The notes under the pieces: model-generated | Databases searched by the model: none | Seen by the model: the letters and a program-made list of their open reading frames with translations, nothing else | What the model was told of the DNA's origin: nothing | NCBI GenBank assembly: GCA_030141605.1 | Contig: JAQGDQ010000220.1 | Coordinates: 302,286 to 366,285, forward strand | Length of the DNA: 64,000 bases | Direction: 5' to 3' | Source: Tubiluchus corallicola | Taxonomy: Eukaryota > Priapulida > Priapulimorpha > Priapulimorphida > Tubiluchidae | Part shown: piece after piece, positions 51,201-61,266 of the stretch | Position numbering within the stretch: the first letter of the stretch is position 1 | Layout: each line of letters opens with the position of its first letter | Program-made: the position numbers and the translations under genes

Positions 51201-51523
51201 GATTCCCCAAGAATAGGTCAAAGCTATCTATGATAGATTTTTGGTATATAACTAGCCTAAGAGATAGTGAATCGACTGTTGACAAAATACTTGTAATCAC
51301 TCACATAGCCATTCATCTACCGATTTATTTCAGCGAGGACGAGTTTGAACTGCCACTAACATCCCGCGAGGCGCATGCAGAAATACGAGAGCAGCTACTC
51401 AAAGACGGTTACAACCTGGATAAGCTGTCCGATGATGAGGACTTAGACCTAATTCCTCCGAGGCCTTTGAAAGAACGTGGCATTTGGTGCTGTAATTGCT
51501 CTTCTCAATGTCCTATACAATAA
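36240..51523 (+). CDS. FAM219 family protein
   Basis: Five coding exons: 36240-36323, 38181-38271, 47899-47989, 50154-50231 and 51334-51523 (TAA), in phase, 177 residues; human FAM219A has about 185. The family has no established biochemical role. The protein is acidic at the start (SGFDSDPKQS), basic in the middle (exon 3, EKKKREGR), then has LSVPGKG, RPDEQPLV, the conserved block LLKDGYNLD (136-144) and DDEDLDLIPP (148-157), and a C-terminus rich in cysteine (167, 168, 170, 174) ending QCPIQ, close to the vertebrate CHIQ ending. The order of all these blocks matches vertebrate FAM219A/B, so the assignment is firm, but A versus B cannot be decided. Introns of 1.9, 9.6, 2.2 and 1.1 kb hold repeats; the second contains a whole antisense gene. 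An additional untranslated first exon is possible. Confidence 0.9.
36339..37080. mobile_element. pogo/Tc1-type MITE in FAM219 intron 1
   Basis: CTGTCAAACCTCTATATACC at the left and the inverse of GGGGTTTGACTG at the right give paired CAGTCAAACC-type ends. Related to the element at 21215-21774 at the termini. It starts 15 bp after the FAM219 exon 1 splice boundary. No open transposase frame. Confidence 0.6.
37220..37735. repeat. Dispersed repeat family A, near full copy
   Basis: Runs from TTTTAAAGTACAGTGTATAT through ACAAAGTTATATTACTTAGC and TTCAAATTTACAAGTTTTAT to TTTTCTTGTGCTTTAA. Together with 44400-44825 it gives the extent of the family, about 450-500 bp. It lies in FAM219 intron 1. Confidence 0.7.
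38402..44300 (-). CDS. Acyl-CoA synthetase, 4-coumarate-CoA ligase/luciferase-like (ANL superfamily)
   Basis: Five coding exons on the minus strand: 44300-44193, 44058-43119, 42157-41997, 40032-39860, 38750-38402 (stop). All junctions are in phase, giving 576 residues, or 540 if translation starts at ATG 44058. Enzymes of this class adenylate a carboxylic acid and transfer it to CoA. Motifs (540 numbering): P-loop SSGTTGLPKG (193-202), YGLTE (335-339), TGD (415-417), RVKELIKFKGFQVAP hinge, and catalytic lysine in KSASGK (524). All key residues are present. The first exon (MRSAFSVLLSSGLSKPH) is basic and hydroxylated without acids, like a mitochondrial presequence; the C-terminus (EKPEKG) lacks an SKL-type peroxisomal signal. 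An ATG further upstream (44387) and an acceptor-like site make the true start uncertain. The substrate cannot be predicted. The gene lies wholly inside FAM219 intron 2, antisense. TTTATT at 38319-38324 is a minus-strand poly(A) signal. Confidence 0.9.
41395..41757. mobile_element. hAT-like remnant ending GCCGCCGCTGG
   Basis: Shares CTGTTGTGCAAGT, TTTGTTTCATTGTACACAAT-like sequence, AACAATGG and GAGCCGCC.CTGG with 25212-25604. The left boundary is a guess. It lies in an intron of the acyl-CoA synthetase gene. Confidence 0.5.
42560..42920. repeat. Degenerate CAAGTCT-rich repeat
   Basis: Many irregularly spaced CAAGTCT/CAAATC phrases (TCAAGTCTCATGTCAAGTTG, TTTCAAGTCTTTACTGC). Low-complexity intronic sequence of the acyl-CoA synthetase gene. 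The regular-looking proteins translated from it are artefacts. Confidence 0.75.
44400..44825. repeat. Dispersed repeat family A copy
   Basis: Contains ACAAAGTTATATTACTTAAC, AGTTTAAATTTACAAGTTTT and ends TTTATTGTGCTTTAA. It lies just upstream (minus strand) of the acyl-CoA synthetase first exon and might have contributed to its promoter region. Confidence 0.68.
46380..46741 (+). CDS. Unrecognised coding-like exon in FAM219 intron 2
   Basis: An open frame follows an acceptor-like site (GAATACAG, ending 46378) and reads GNKGLWNLAANFVRALMAQG, then TTFATNTMIRTLDADCKWN, LYLALPEIIAKYQEEFNGK and an acidic/serine stretch DDEETSSSKSEP, stopping at 46739-46741. Composition looks more like protein than the surrounding introns, and AATAAA (about 46720) falls before the stop. 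No ATG starts it in a good context, so it would be a last exon, a retrocopy piece or a transposon relic. I do not recognise the family, and an overlapping frame (46390-46578) is also open, which lowers confidence. Confidence 0.3.
48160..48265. repeat. Degenerate telomere-like CCCTAA tract
   Basis: Irregular CTAACCCTAACCCTGACT, CCTAACCTTAACCCTAGTCC-type units over about 100 bp in FAM219 intron 3. Internal, not a chromosome end, because normal gene structure continues on both sides. Confidence 0.75.
48490..48680 (+). pseudogene. Possible LINE C-terminal remnant
   Basis: The reading CSLNAKTTRTLNSFYPVAVR followed by TINSKF resembles the conserved end of L2/CR1-like polymerases (RTxRxxNSFFPxAIxxLN). 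A preceding frame is broken by stops. It lies in FAM219 intron 3. Too short to classify firmly. Confidence 0.4.
49001..49284. mobile_element. MITE family B, copy 4
   Basis: TTTTCACCATTCCTGCTATT at the left and CTGTTAAAAGGCTTA at the right, with GACGGTTGTAGTTAAGATGC inside. Shorter than other copies because a central part is missing. It lies in FAM219 intron 3. Confidence 0.72.
49680..50035. mobile_element. MITE family B, copy 5 (left end worn)
   Basis: Inverted copy opening TTGTTCACACACGCAGTTGC and closing GCTGGAACTGTGAAAAGG. It is 0.4 kb from copy 4 in opposite orientation, so the two could pair in the FAM219 pre-mRNA. It ends about 120 bp before FAM219 exon 4. Confidence 0.72.
50432..50933. 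mobile_element. MITE family C, copy 2
   Basis: Opens TTAAAGGAAAAGCTAAGCC and closes with ACTTGTTCTTTCATTTAAG, matching 13278-13809 in order: TTCTTCTTCCAACGGCGTCA, GTTTTTACAAAAAATGAG, AAACCTAACATGCTGAGTGA. It lies in FAM219 intron 4. A local near-duplicate AAAGCTATCTATGATAGAT occurs just after it (about 51087 and 51220). Confidence 0.75.
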
Positions 51524-54500
51524 GTAGATACAATGTTTGGTTACCTGTATCACACATTTTTATAGCTGTCTAGTTAAAACGGTTGTGCTTTCATTTAGCT
51601 GTTCACGCATACAAATAACGAATTAGTTTACTCGTTTATTCTCATGAAGAATGTAAGCGAACATCTTGCGCAGTTTAGAGAATAGATCTAGGCATTATGT
51701 GGTTATTTGGTAATTATGATTGCAAGAACAGTGGTGCACAAATACCCCAGCACTTTAACTCTGCTATCACTAGCACGATTTTATAGCATTCCAATTAAAT
51801 TATCCCTGTTGTCCTGATCACACAAATGCATCAACGTGCACTGTGCAGTGATTTCTCGGTATTCGTGTTGTGCACTTTCTCATGGACAACATAAATTAAA
51901 ACTTGTTTGAAATTGCACGGCACCAAAAATCGATGATGTTTCTACATGTTAACAAGTTCTTTGGCAAGTGCAAAAACCTGTAGAAAAAGCACAAGCTATT
52001 ATGAAATGGTAAAGTAATTATGAGATATTACTTCATCATCAGTTTATTTCAGAAAATGCAAGCTTTAATGGTACATTAATGAGTGTAAACTTTTACGAGT
52101 GCAGGTTAAGCATTGCTGTTTCATTTCTTCCTGTTTTTAGTGTCATGAATGAGTGGGTATCATTAATTCTGTGATGTAAGAACTTCTTTTGCCTTAAACT
52201 CGACCATCTGGGGTTGTGATTACGATCTTTAGTCTGGAGCTCCTCAAGGAATGAATATTATTATTCGCTGTAATATCCTGTTATATTTACCTTTGTTGTT
52301 AATTAAATTAAAAATTAACTGTAAATCTAGTCATGTAAATTTTGTAGTAAAGGCGATAAACTTCATTTTAGTTAGAATGCAAATTAACATTTTTAGTTTT
52401 GTGATAATCATTACAGACCAAAGTAAAAAGTTATTTTTACCCATAAGTTTATTTATTTACAAATGTGGGGTAAATATGATAGACGTAAAAATGAACTAGC
52501 ATCTTCTTCACAGTTATAAAATTTTAGCAATCACTTTGCTGCGCGCTGTTATGCTACCAGTTTATTTACATGGCCTGGAGATGGAACCAAATGCTGTGCA
52601 CTGTTACCATACCAGTTTACTTACATGGCATGCAGATAGAGCCAAAAACTAATATACTATGTACATTAGAAAGTAAATTTTATGTGCCATAAAAACGACG
52701 AAACATTTTTACTAATTTTATTATTAATTAATAATCAACCAAAGATAGTTACAGTATTGTAAGCAACTTGGGTTAAGGTTAGGTTGCTCATATGTATTAT
52801 TTTTATGATATTTATTGTAATTATTATATGAATAAGGAGACAAAGCTTTATTTTTATGTTTTCCAGTGTATATGGTGTGATATTGTATTTTGTACATATA
52901 TTAAATATTTATATTTTTTTGCTTCCAGAGGTGAATGTCGTATTTCTTGTGCTGCAGCGAGTGAAATTCATTTTAATTGTTTTTATTTGGAGTAGCTGCA
53001 GCAAAATTGCAGATGGGCAGTTCAAAAAATATATGGTCAAGGGCGTCGGAAAAATTTTGAAAAATAATCACGAAACTCTAATTGCTTGTATAATATTAGC
53101 TGTTTGGGTATCTGAATTTAGATAATAGCCTATCTTATCTGGACCTGCAATAAGTGCCCTTTCTTCTTCGCTGCTGTTAGCCTATTAAAAATCTTGTTGG
53201 TCATTTAGATATATTAGCTGGATTAGTTAAAGTCTTCCAGTTGTTTTATCTATATGTTTCTCTGTTCTATTTTTTTGGTGTACAAATAAAAACAAGCTAG
53301 TGTGAAATGATTCTTATTTATGTAGTAATTTCGTCAGGTGTAAACAGGGCTGGATTACCCTATACGCTAGTATAGGCTGCAGCCTAGCCCCTCAAGCTTG
53401 GGGGCCCATGCTTGGCATTGCTGAACAATTCATATAACTTAACGTAAATATTCAACTATAAAAAAAGATACCAGAAAGGCTGAAAATCCAATTTTAAAGT
53501 GGCTCCTCATTTGAGAAAAAGAAATCCTTGTTGCAGCCCTTTTACTTGAGACAAAGGGCCCTTGTTTGGGGTCCTTTATTTGAGATAAGTGCCCCTCTTT
53601 GAAGCCCTTTATTTGAAATATGGTGCCAATGAGTGCGAACAAATTAGAGGATAGCTTCATCAGAGGGGCTCCATAATTTTATTAGCCTAGGTGCCCCAAA
53701 AAGTCATAATCTGGCCCTGGGTGTAAATCTTTGTCAGCATCTTCAAAAATATGTGGGACGTTTGAGGTTTAAAGAAACAGTTTAAATATAAGCACATTAA
53801 ACAGGTTCAGGTTCTTATATTTTAGGCTTAATCATTGTATGTTTAACATGTATTTACATGTGGCAGCACGTTCCCTGAAAACTGAACTGTAGTCCCTGGA
53901 ATCTTGGGTGTTAGATACTCTTTAGTAAGTCTTTACCTCGATTTTTTTTTGTTATAAAGCAATGGGTTATTCGTGCTTAAACACTCCAAATGTATGTAGA
54001 ACCAGACGGTGTACACATTATTTGTACTCAGTTATGTGGGCATGCACATAATAATTTTCTCACAGCTGTTATTTCTGACAAATTCATTGTATATTTTTCT
54101 AATTTTAAGAATGTTACCATGTTGCTGCTTTGTCCACCATGTTCAAAATACTGTGTTCTTTTGTATTTTGTTACCTTTCTCTTTGTATTAATTACATGTA
54201 GCTTTACATGTAGCTAATGTAATTGACCCATTATTGATTCTATATTATTTCAATAAATTTATGATAATGATAAGTTTGATGGTTTACTAAAGGGGAAGAA
54301 GAGAATTTTAAAGCATATCCCAAAGTACTTTCCATACTACTTAGCATTATGCTTAACCAGTTCACAAGACTTATGCAATTGGAACAGAAATTACTTAATA
54401 ATTTAAAATGTTTGTGCCACTTGCTGAAATGGCACTGATTGCTATCCCAGTGTGCACCAGTATAATAGTAATTTAAATTTTTGCTTACTGAAAACTGTGC

Positions 54501-54915
54501 TAAGAATACTGATTATTTTTTCAAAATTTGTCCAATGTTATGGAAAGTAAAGATTACTATTAAAATGTTTTTTTATGACATGGCAATGACTAAGCATTCC
54601 TGCCATCACGTAGGAGTGCAACACTTAGTTGCTGATCCTATTACAGTACCAGGAAAATTCATTCTCACAAAGCAAATAGTGAGCACTATATTAGGAAATA
54701 TTTTCTCTTATTATTCTTACACATACGTTGATCATTATTGTATGGAGGTTAAGAGAATGCGTTTTTACACTGCCGATCAAGTTATTGAGATAACAAATGA
54801 TAAAACACGTTCAGTTTGCTCAGCAAAAATGCTGTGACACAACAACACATCTGAAGTGGTTAGTGTCCAAATAGTTCACACTGAAAGGTTTTCCAGTGCC
54901 ATCAAAGAACTGGTA
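51524..54915. other. Spacer between convergent FAM219 and RSL24D1 genes
   Basis: AT-rich, with the FAM219 3' untranslated region at its left. The only structures I can define are the 375 bp hAT MITE (53345-53719) and a partial family A repeat (54290-54480). Open frames such as 52251-52499 and 54481-54837 have no recognisable domains. Confidence 0.5.
53345..53719. mobile_element. 375 bp hAT MITE with perfect 8 bp target duplication
   Basis: Termini CAGGGCTGGATTA and (inverse) CAGGGCCAGATTA match at 11 of 13 bases and are typical hAT ends. GGTGTAAA flanks both sides exactly (53337-53344 and 53720-53727). No coding frame; non-autonomous. Confidence 0.92.
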
Positions 54916-57288
54916 CTACGTTTCCATTTCTGCCCCATCGGAATCCTCTTCTTGGGTGACATGGACAAGAGCTTGTTGTAATTTCGCTGAAGAGGCTGAA
55001 AAAAATTTTGCCTTCAATTTGAATTCCACACCAATATACACTTGGATTTTTATGTAAATGTACAGTAACGTTAATGTTAAGTGATAATAGAATTCACTAT
55101 TTATATAGACACTTGGCAGGACGGGAATATAGCCCACCCCACATGATCCTCAGCTATTTTTTTTACCCAAATAAAGTGATTTACACAGGGACAAATGAGG
55201 TAAGCAATTTTTATCTATATTCCAGGTCCCTCAATAATTACCCAGCATAAGTTGTGAACTAAAGGAACGAACAAGCCATTTAGCATGTTGGATTTATTTT
55301 ACTGTTTTTTCTTAAACTTAGAAAAATATAACAAGGGAAATATTGGCAACTGCCATTCACTTGAAAATTATGTCATAAATGCACACTGCTTAAACTAATT
55401 CAAACCTCTGTAACTTACCTTATGACCATGCAGAAATATCAAGTTTTATAAAAAGTTATTATACTTTTGATGGAAATTGACAGTGCGCTGCTTTTCTTTA
55501 GTTAACAAACGATGAAATTGACCGAAAAATGGGATTACCCAAGTGTGAAATGATTGCGACTTGAAAGTGATTTTACTAATTATGAAAGGCACTATCACAC
55601 TCTTATTTCTAAATCCTTCTAACATTTCCACAAACATTGAAATAAGCCTGACTTCCCAGAAGGCTTGACCTTTCCTTTAAGTAAATGTGATAAAAGTATC
55701 AATTTAAACAATTAATTTAAGCACTGCACTGACTGCAAAAGCACAACTGATCACACAGCTTGTCCAAATTACCTGCTGGAGACTTGATAAGATTGATATT
55801 TTTTTGCACTTCTTTGACATCAGCCTCCTTCCTCAATTCTTTGCCTTTTTTTAATCGGTTGAGAATGAACTGATTTTGTCGTTTAACCTTTATTGTTTCC
55901 ACTTTTTGCATTGCCTCAACTAAAAAAACGAAAATCCATAAAGTTACAATACTATTGCTATATAAGCATTTAATGTCTGAGGAAATTCAATTCCATTCAG
56001 CTCAGATAGAGAGTGGTGACATCTACAGACTACATCTTAAAGTGCACTAATTGCTTACTTTTTCTAAGTGCAGTACAGCTTGCACTAATTTATTCCCCAT
56101 GCAGCTGTTAATAAGAGCTTCAGAGCTCACGCAAGAGAGATTGGAAAACAGTTTCAAAACTGTGTATGGCACGGCTAAAGACCTACCTAACAGCACTTCC
56201 TAACATTGTTTATAGTTGGCGTAGAATTTTAGAATTAGAATTTATTAAAATTACTATGAACATGAAAATTAACACAGCTTTAAAGAGTTTACAGTGCGGA
56301 AATTTATACATAGAACACATTGACATGTTATTATAATTATTACCAAGGCTACTGATATTTCTCAAGACAACACAGGATGCCTTATGTAAGTTTAAAGGCC
56401 TATTATAACCCCAACAGACATTTAAAGTTTTTTAACGTATTACCTTTTATAAGATTTTACAACTTAGAGTCCTACTCTCGTTACGAATATTAAATTTACA
56501 ACTTTATAACTGTATTTTATAGAATAAATTTAATATTCGTAACGAGAGTAGGACTCTAAGTTGTAAAAGCTTATATTATAGTGAGAGTTTAGTTTGGCTT
56601 TAACATCCTTATTTACATATTGGCTTCTGGACTTAATGGTGTCATTTGCTTGGGAGGAAAAAGTTTGTAGTCAAGTGATCCAACCTATCGATTCTGCAGA
56701 TGGTAATTTTCAAAACAGTTTTACTTGCCTTTGGGCCTCTAAACAACTTGAATGACTAAATGATATCAAATTTTGAAATAAATGCTAATACCGCTCTGAC
56801 TGTAATTAGCTATTAGAGCTGATACATAATTAACATATATGATTCTATGTATTAGTTGAACGATGACATATTTAATTATACTTGTTCTTGTCCAGAGTTC
56901 CCGCTCATATTTTGGAGGATTATGGCGCCTCTTCTCAAACTCGAAAGCTGGGTCTACAGCCAGCTCTTTTCCTGCTGCTTTGCGGAATGCCTTCGTCCAT
57001 TTGGCTTTTCTAGGATTCCGTTTTCGCTTGAAATTCTTGTGACATTTCGACCGGCAAAATCTGAAAACCTTATAAATTAACAGCAATGAGATGCATGAGC
57101 ATGAAGCATGGATTTCCAAATCACATGCATGCTAGTGCTGGAGTAAAAAAGTGCCGCCACTAAAATAAACTGCACTGTAAATCTTTCAGTTATATTGTAA
57201 GACATACCTTATTGTCATTTCTGACAAACATCGTACCATGCCCAGGATACACTGTGGAAGAACAGTAGTAACATTTTTCTAAACGCAT
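54916..57288 (-). CDS. RSL24D1: RSL24D1, 60S ribosome biogenesis factor (Rlp24 homologue)
   Basis: Four exons on the minus strand: 57288-57208, 57068-56882, 55919-55773, 54995-54916 (TAG). They join in phase into 164 residues (human 163). The protein is the nuclear/cytoplasmic placeholder for ribosomal protein eL24 on pre-60S particles. The start [18 protein letters not shown] carries the first two zinc-binding cysteines (6, 9); [20 protein letters not shown] supplies the second pair (32, 36). Then come [20 protein letters not shown], the basic helix [31 protein letters not shown] and an acidic end ([11 protein letters not shown]). All blocks match the family in order. No ambiguity at the start. 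The gene is head-to-head with the SLC22-like gene, 1.77 kb apart. Confidence 0.96.
55258..55680. mobile_element. MITE family C, copy 3 (inverted)
   Basis: Opens CTAAAGGAACGAACAAGCC and closes CCAGAAGGCTTGACCTTTCC then TTTAA, the inverse of the left end of 13278-13809. It lies in the last RSL24D1 intron, about 90 bp from exon 55919-55773. Confidence 0.75.
56455..56568. repeat. Perfect 44 bp inverted repeat with 26 bp loop
   Basis: 56455-56498 is the exact inverse of 56525-56568 (core GTCCTACTCTCGTTACGAAT). The pairing continues imperfectly outward (TATAAGATTTTAC against GTAAAAGCTTATA). A wider element with TTAAAGGCC-like ends may span about 56391-56602. It lies in the RSL24D1 intron between exons 57068-56882 and 55919-55773. 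Confidence 0.95.
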
Positions 57289-57754
57289 GGTGACGATCGA
57301 TTTACAGTATAAATATAATATTAAAATTAATGAAGGTTACCAAATCTGACAAACTAAACAGGGTAATATTCACTGGTGATAAAGAACCAGTGCTAGAAAT
57401 CTAATACTATACAAGTCATGTATACAGCAAATCCCACAATTTCCTACAAGAAGTCAGAATCTTATTGCGCACCGGCTATAGAAAGCAGTTCTGTTCAATG
57501 CTGTTTCATTGCATACCCAAGTGTGAATAATTTCGCAAATCATAATTTTAGAAGTATGTAATTAACAATATGGTTTATACCTTTTTAGTATAATTGCAAA
57601 ATGTTTATGTAATGTAATATTTATTGCAACTGAATTTTTATACGATACAGCATTTATACCTTATTCAGTTAGAACCTAGAAAGAGGGCAGATCAAGTTGT
57701 TGTGAACAGAACAGAACAAAATAATTTTTTTTTACAATAATGAGCACATCTGAT

Positions 57755-57836
57755 ACAACAATACAACAACAATAATAACAATAACAATAATAACAACAAC
57801 AAGAACAACAACAACAACAGCAACAGCAGCAGCAGC

Positions 57837-57868
<32 letters not shown>

Positions 57869-57928
57869 AAACAACAACAACAAAAACAACAACAACAACA
57901 ACAACAACAACAATAATAATAATAATTA
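57755..57928. repeat. CAA/CAG microsatellite
   Basis: About 170 bp of (ACA)n with CAGCAG and AATAAT interruptions in the spacer between RSL24D1 and the SLC22-like gene. The long leucine run on the other strand is an artefact. Confidence 0.95.
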
Positions 57929-58073
57929 AATAAGGTTGTTCTAAGGAAGAAGAATGAGCAAGTGTTTTCTTGTCTTCTTCCTAAAGGTGAAACAGGATTC
58001 TAATCGGCCCACGCATGTATTAAACTTTATAAAACATATCTAGCACTTTTTAACTATTGTGTCCTTGGAGGGT

Positions 58074-58096
58074 TAAGGTTAGGGTTAGGGTTAGCC
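58074..58096. repeat. Short interstitial TTAGGG tract
   Basis: GGTTAGGGTTAGGGTTAG, about three exact telomere-type units. Internal to the chromosome. It supports an animal-type telomere repeat. Confidence 0.8.
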
Positions 58097-59058
58097 AGTC
58101 CCCAATTAACTTATCTGCTTGACACGTATCTGTCTAGCTCCATCTGAGAATTCAAGATCCAGTCTACCTCCAGCACCTGTGTGCTGTGGGCTTGTGTATA
58201 GGTTATAATTATGTGGTAGTATAGTAATAATAATAATACTGGCCTATTATAGGTGTATAGGCATTTTTTCCAATTACGATTACGGTTTGAAAACCTTAGT
58301 CATGGCAATACAATAAATCCGCAATGTTGTAACGTCTGTTTGTTTTATCACGTGCAAAAACATTATTAATAGTAAATACAGAGCAAAGCGACAAGAAAGC
58401 AGACAGCAACGTCGAATTTTTCTAGATTTTTTTGGTGTTACTCACCATGCTCTCTATACTCACCGAGCTTGCCATCTAATGGAGTTACTACATTACCGCC
58501 GCATAGATACTACCTTATTATTGATAAGTGTTCTTCTGCAAGGTTTAGCAGTGTTAGCTGTAGATGTAGGTTATTGTTCGTTATTATCTTTCCCTCGTCT
58601 CTGCATATTAGCCTGAAGTCTGTAAGGCTACATTGATAATTATTGTTTATTATAAAGTCGTGGCGCCATCTTTTAACCATAAAAGAAACGAATTAAGCAG
58701 TCTATAGAGGGCACTGTTCTAGTTTTGACACAAAGTTAGTTAAAAGTCTAAAACCCGTTTTTGTTAGTGTCGTAGAACTCTGATGTTCTGTGACCTAGAA
58801 TTCCACAAGTCCAAGTTGTATCAGTCAGAGTGTAACTGTGAAATTCATTTTTTGTGCATGTACAAAATGTATATAAAAATACATTATGTACAATCAACGA
58901 TACAATAAAGGAGCGTATATTTCTGTAACAAATACAGTGAGTCAGCGGCGATGTCTATTGTTTAAACTATATGACTAGTTGCGTAATGATGTGGACGTGT
59001 TGCACTTAAATGTAAACGGATATATTGTTATGGATAATTAATTGACTATGATATCGAG

Positions 59059-59460
59059 ATGGAGACGTCAGAGGTGAATTTTGATGACATTCTGGTACGC
59101 ATTGGCGGTTTTGGCTGCTTTCAGTTCCACGTCTTTGCCTTGCTGATTGGCCCTACATTATACAGCAGCATTGCCTGTTTAAACAGGGTATTTTTTATGA
59201 CTATACCTGATCATTGGTGCCAGGTTCCAGAACTGGACGGTTGGAATTTGACTGTAGAGGAAATCAAGAGCTTCACTTTGCCCATGGAGATGAGAGATGG
59301 TGTGATGCAATTCAGTCAGTGCTTCATGTACAATGTCAACTTTAGTGATATATTAATGGCTGATGGTGATCCCATACCCGATACAAACTGGTCGAAGATA
59401 CCATGTCAGCATGGATGGGAGTACTCAAAGATCTACTTTGAAAACACAGTTGCAACTGAG
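59059..59460 (+). CDS. SLC22-type organic ion transporter, first coding exon
   Basis: ATG at 59059, 134 codons, then splice donor GAG|GTAATC at 59461; the rest of the gene is beyond the window. SLC22 proteins are 12-helix plasma membrane carriers for organic cations, anions or carnitine. Seen here: FDDILVRIGGFGCFQ (family N-terminus), the first membrane helix, PDHWCQVP and the large extracellular loop ending in IPCQHGWEYSKIYFENTVATE-like sequence, where families read CxxGWxYDxSxFxSTIVTE. The exon end after VATE is the usual first intron position. Substrate class cannot be judged. An LTR retrotransposon begins 22 bp after the donor; reading through it would add about 70 residues to a stop at 59671. 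Confidence 0.85.
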
Positions 59461-59482
59461 GTAATCTTTAGTATATATATAT

Positions 59483-61266
59483 TGGACTGCTCTCAGCTTT
59501 TAATGGAGGCAGAACGGATGGCACCGCGGTCTACACCGTGCGGCATGTCTCAAGTAATGAACCAAACCAAAACCAAAATGAATAATAAAAATAAAAGTGA
59601 CAATTTATTACCAAAAAAAATGTTCCAAATAGCTTACCGAATGGAGCAAAGCCTGAAGTGCGAACAGAGCTGAGATGAGATGAGACGACCACTGACAAGG
59701 ATCTACAGCAGACCTACCCTTTTTATAAACTCAGGTGTGCACGTGACTAGTGGCTCCTACTAACACAAGGTCAGAATAAGAGTCTATGTGCTAGTTAAAG
59801 CCACGTTCACACGCACACCTGAGAAGTCTGCTGTATTCCCCTTCCAGTATTACACTATCTCATCACAGCCCTGCAGTACACTGTCCCCCTTCCTCCAGAC
59901 AAAGAAGTCCCTTCTTTGAAGATCTAGTCTTCCATCGGGAGGGAGAAGAACAGCTACCCACACAGACCAGAAAGCAAGTTCGAGCACTGCTAATCAACAA
60001 TGCAAAAAAGTTTTTCCTTCCATTAATCAAATAGAATCACAGAAATATTTTGCAAAGGCTGGCAATTCTACAAAACAACATGAGCTAGTGCATAACGCCT
60101 ACCGAATTACAAATAAGATGAAAACCATGTCAGATTTCTTGTATGAATAAATTAAAGTTAAACATTACATTTCTAGTAACAACAATTTTTATATAACGGC
60201 GAGTCGACTTAGAAAACTTCCAATTAAATATGCCTAAGTATGCTACGTAAAAATGCAAAAATGAACGAAATAAATGTAATCAGATATCATCCGCTATCCG
60301 TAAATAAACGTAACGTAGCGTAAATAATCCGCACGATCTGCGATTCTTAATGATTCACCAGTATCAATTATGTCTCGACAAGCAAATGCAAGTAAGGTGT
60401 GAGGTGTGGACTATCCCTTAGTCAAGCAACAACGCATCCGATACCACGGGTGTAACACCTGGGTTGGTAGAGCTTGCCTGGAAAAGATAACGCTAGTACT
60501 CATGTCAAGCATACAGTTAGTTCAAGTGAATTTCCACTGCAGACCCAGCATAAGATTTATTGAGCTTAAGTATTGGCTCCTATGGCGAAAAACGTCGATT
60601 CTCCATAAATTTTCCAAAATAGCTGTGCTGTACAACAGAAAAAAGGTAGTAAATCTGCTTACACCAACTATATTCATAGCGGGAAACAAAAACAAAAAGT
60701 TATATGCCACTTTGTCTTTAAATAAATCAACATCTTTAATAAACAACAACAATGCTGACAACTTAACTTCTAAAAAAAATTTTAACACCTTGCCGTGTTC
60801 GATTAACTTACGCAAAAAAGGGCTGGTCAGTGGTCAAAGTCGCTCTGTTCACATGGTAGCCAACGGACAAGGCTTTGTCGCGAAGCTAGAAATAGGACCT
60901 CGAAGAACGAAAGCAACAACAACAAAACGTCAATTATCGAAAAAGACTAATTAGAACTAGTCATCAACCGGAATCGGTTGACTTAAGACAACGAAATTGA
61001 GAATTTCGATCACGACTATCTACTCGTACATCTTAGATGAAACAGTCTAAACAAACAGTAATTGTTTAGCAAAAATAAAATGTTTGTTCTGCCATTTATC
61101 TCTCGAGATTAATGCTAGAACAAATGACAATTTGCAATAACTATTTACAGAACAATTATCCTTTTTTTAAATGCCCTTCAAGAAAAAAAACTCAAAATTT
61201 AATTAAAGAAGACACAGTTGATTTCCAATACGGCCACTTAAAAACATAGAACAAAAACTAATATAT
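59483..61266 (-). mobile_element. 3' LTR of gypsy-type element (inner boundary estimated)
   Basis: 59483-60290 repeats at 63194-64000 with only about four differences in 807 bp (A/C near 59494, T/C near 59530, one extra A near 60009, G/A near 60200). The copies start TGGACTGC after different flanking bases, fixing the outer end. A minus-strand TATA box (TATAAAAAGGG, 59727-59717) marks the promoter and orientation. The inner end is unproven because the other copy leaves the window; a purine tract on the minus strand (AAGGAGAGGAGGAGAGGCG, about 61269-61287) is the best polypurine candidate. Confidence 0.75.
60406..60954 (+). other. Open frame on the anti-sense strand of the LTR, probably not a gene
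   Basis: A 180-codon frame, opening with GTG and lysine/asparagine-rich, ends KATTTKRQLSKKTN. It has no ATG start in context, no recognised domain and runs against the element's orientation. It is recorded because of its length. Confidence 0.3.

Larger units (their letters stand above)
57289..59058. other. Spacer between divergent RSL24D1 and SLC22-like genes
   Basis: Should hold both promoters and 5' untranslated regions. Apart from the CAA microsatellite and the TTAGGG tract I see no clear element; there is no obvious TATA box at a sensible distance from either ATG that I would defend. Confidence 0.5.

Noticed and set aside
57692-57913. Poly-leucine membrane-like protein on the minus strand
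   Set aside because: It is the antisense translation of the CAA microsatellite.
59461-59673. Extension of the SLC22-like protein beyond 59460
   Set aside because: This part reads through a good splice donor into the LTR; the same residues occur at 63193-63384 in the other LTR.
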